The translations under genes and the position numbers were made by a program. Under the pieces are notes generated by a model. That model did not search any database, was not told the DNA's origin, and was given only the letters and a program-made list of their open reading frames with translations. This document shows positions 5,663-6,098 of a stretch of DNA of 6,098 bases, piece after piece. This stretch comes from Coriobacteriales bacterium (GTDB taxonomy: Bacteria; Actinomycetota; Coriobacteriia; Coriobacteriales; UBA8131), in assembly GCA_031261765.1 (NCBI GenBank), contig JAISJA010000117.1:1-6098 (forward strand), written 5' to 3'. Position 1 is the first letter of the stretch, and every line of letters begins with the position of its first letter.

Positions 5663-6098
5663 CTATTCGTCTATGCCATCGCGCGTATCACGGTCCTCGT
5701 TGGGAGGAGTCGTGACACGAAGGCCTTTCCAATCGACCCACTCAAGAAAACGTTTGGGCACGTAGAAGTCAGGCTGGAACTGCGCGCCATATGCAGCCGA
5801 ACGTGCTAGTGTAATAGCATGCGCCATGTCCTGTATGTCGTCCACGTCTGCGACCGGCGGCATGGAGAACATGGGCACGCCGCCGTTCTCCTGGCACTTA
5901 TCGACATATGCTTGAAGCGCCGGGCGTCCGTTCATGTTGTAGTACACGCCTTGATGGTCCATGTTCGTGTCCTTGGTCCACCCTATTACGGACACGCCGC
6001 ATTCCTGGCACGGCGCCTGCACGACGCCGCCCTTGCCGCCCGCTTCGCAGAAGCGCTGCAGCTGTTTGAACGCGGTCTTAATATGGCTTAGCGGCAAC
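5663..6098 (-). CDS. Unrecognised CxxC-containing protein, operon partner of the radical SAM enzyme, 5' end probably outside window
   Basis: The frame is open from the right edge to a TAG at 5665-5663, about 144 codons. A TTG at 6097 is the first possible start in view, but it has no visible ribosome site, so the true start is probably beyond the window. No family is recognised. Visible features are a CQECG knuckle (C30, C33 counting from that TTG), further single cysteines at C17 and C68, Gly-rich GGKGG (20-24), an acidic/helical stretch around VDDIQDMAHAITLARSAAYG (85-104), and FQPDFYVPKRFLEW (107-120). The C-terminal tail is acidic (NEDRDTRDGIDE). There is no signal peptide or membrane helix in the visible part, so it is probably soluble. 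With only a 14-base gap to the radical SAM start, a role as partner, substrate binder or electron-transfer protein is plausible but unproven. Confidence 0.75.
   Translation of the reverse strand, partial: LPLSHIKTAFKQLQRFCEAGGKGGVVQAPCQECGVSVIGWTKDTNMDHQGVYYNMNGRPALQAYVDKCQENGGVPMFSMPPVADVDDIQDMAHAITLARSAAYGAQFQPDFYVPKRFLEWVDWKGLRVTTPPNEDRDTRDGIDE

Overview
The window reads as a stretch of bacterial chromosome with six protein genes, two of them cut by the window edges. It is moderately GC-rich. Ile codons are strongly biased to ATA: by hand count, 19 of 25 in coaX. The mix of genes (a COG1964/Tes-type radical SAM enzyme, type III pantothenate kinase, an OmpR/PhoB-type regulator, a zinc-ribbon membrane protein and a fused permease/binding-protein transporter) is most like an anaerobic Gram-positive. 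A Coriobacteriia-type actinobacterium is my best guess, but this is an inference from gene content and not a proven assignment.

Layout. 1-1603 (minus, runs off the left edge): a permease fused to an OpuAC/OpuCC-type substrate-binding domain. 1604-1705: divergent intergenic region. 1706-2458 (plus): a membrane-anchored zinc-ribbon protein with a probable DUF4352-like outer domain. 2459-2616: a convergent gap dominated by a long inverted repeat (2460-2562). 2617-3342 (minus): an OmpR/PhoB-type response regulator with no kinase gene beside it in the window. 3343-3415: a compact AT-rich divergent promoter region with a PhoB-style 7-4-7 direct repeat. 3416-4210 (plus): type III pantothenate kinase, apparently starting at a non-AUG ACG codon. 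4174-4255: a foldback repeat that supplies the kinase C-terminus and stop codon and fills the convergent junction. 4257-5648 (minus): a multi-cysteine radical SAM enzyme related to archaeal tetraether lipid synthase. 5663-6098 (minus, runs off the right edge): an unrecognised protein with a CxxC motif, translationally coupled to the radical SAM gene.

The most distinctive signals are: (i) a family of small palindromic elements starting GTCATYC that has entered or overlaps two protein genes in frame, giving an internal insertion in the radical SAM enzyme and a C-terminal extension on CoaX; (ii) the ACG start of coaX, supported by Shine-Dalgarno spacing and the family consensus; (iii) the Tes-like enzyme and its uncharacterised operon partner, which may form an undescribed modification pathway. 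No CRISPR array, tRNA, rRNA, transposase or phage gene was seen.
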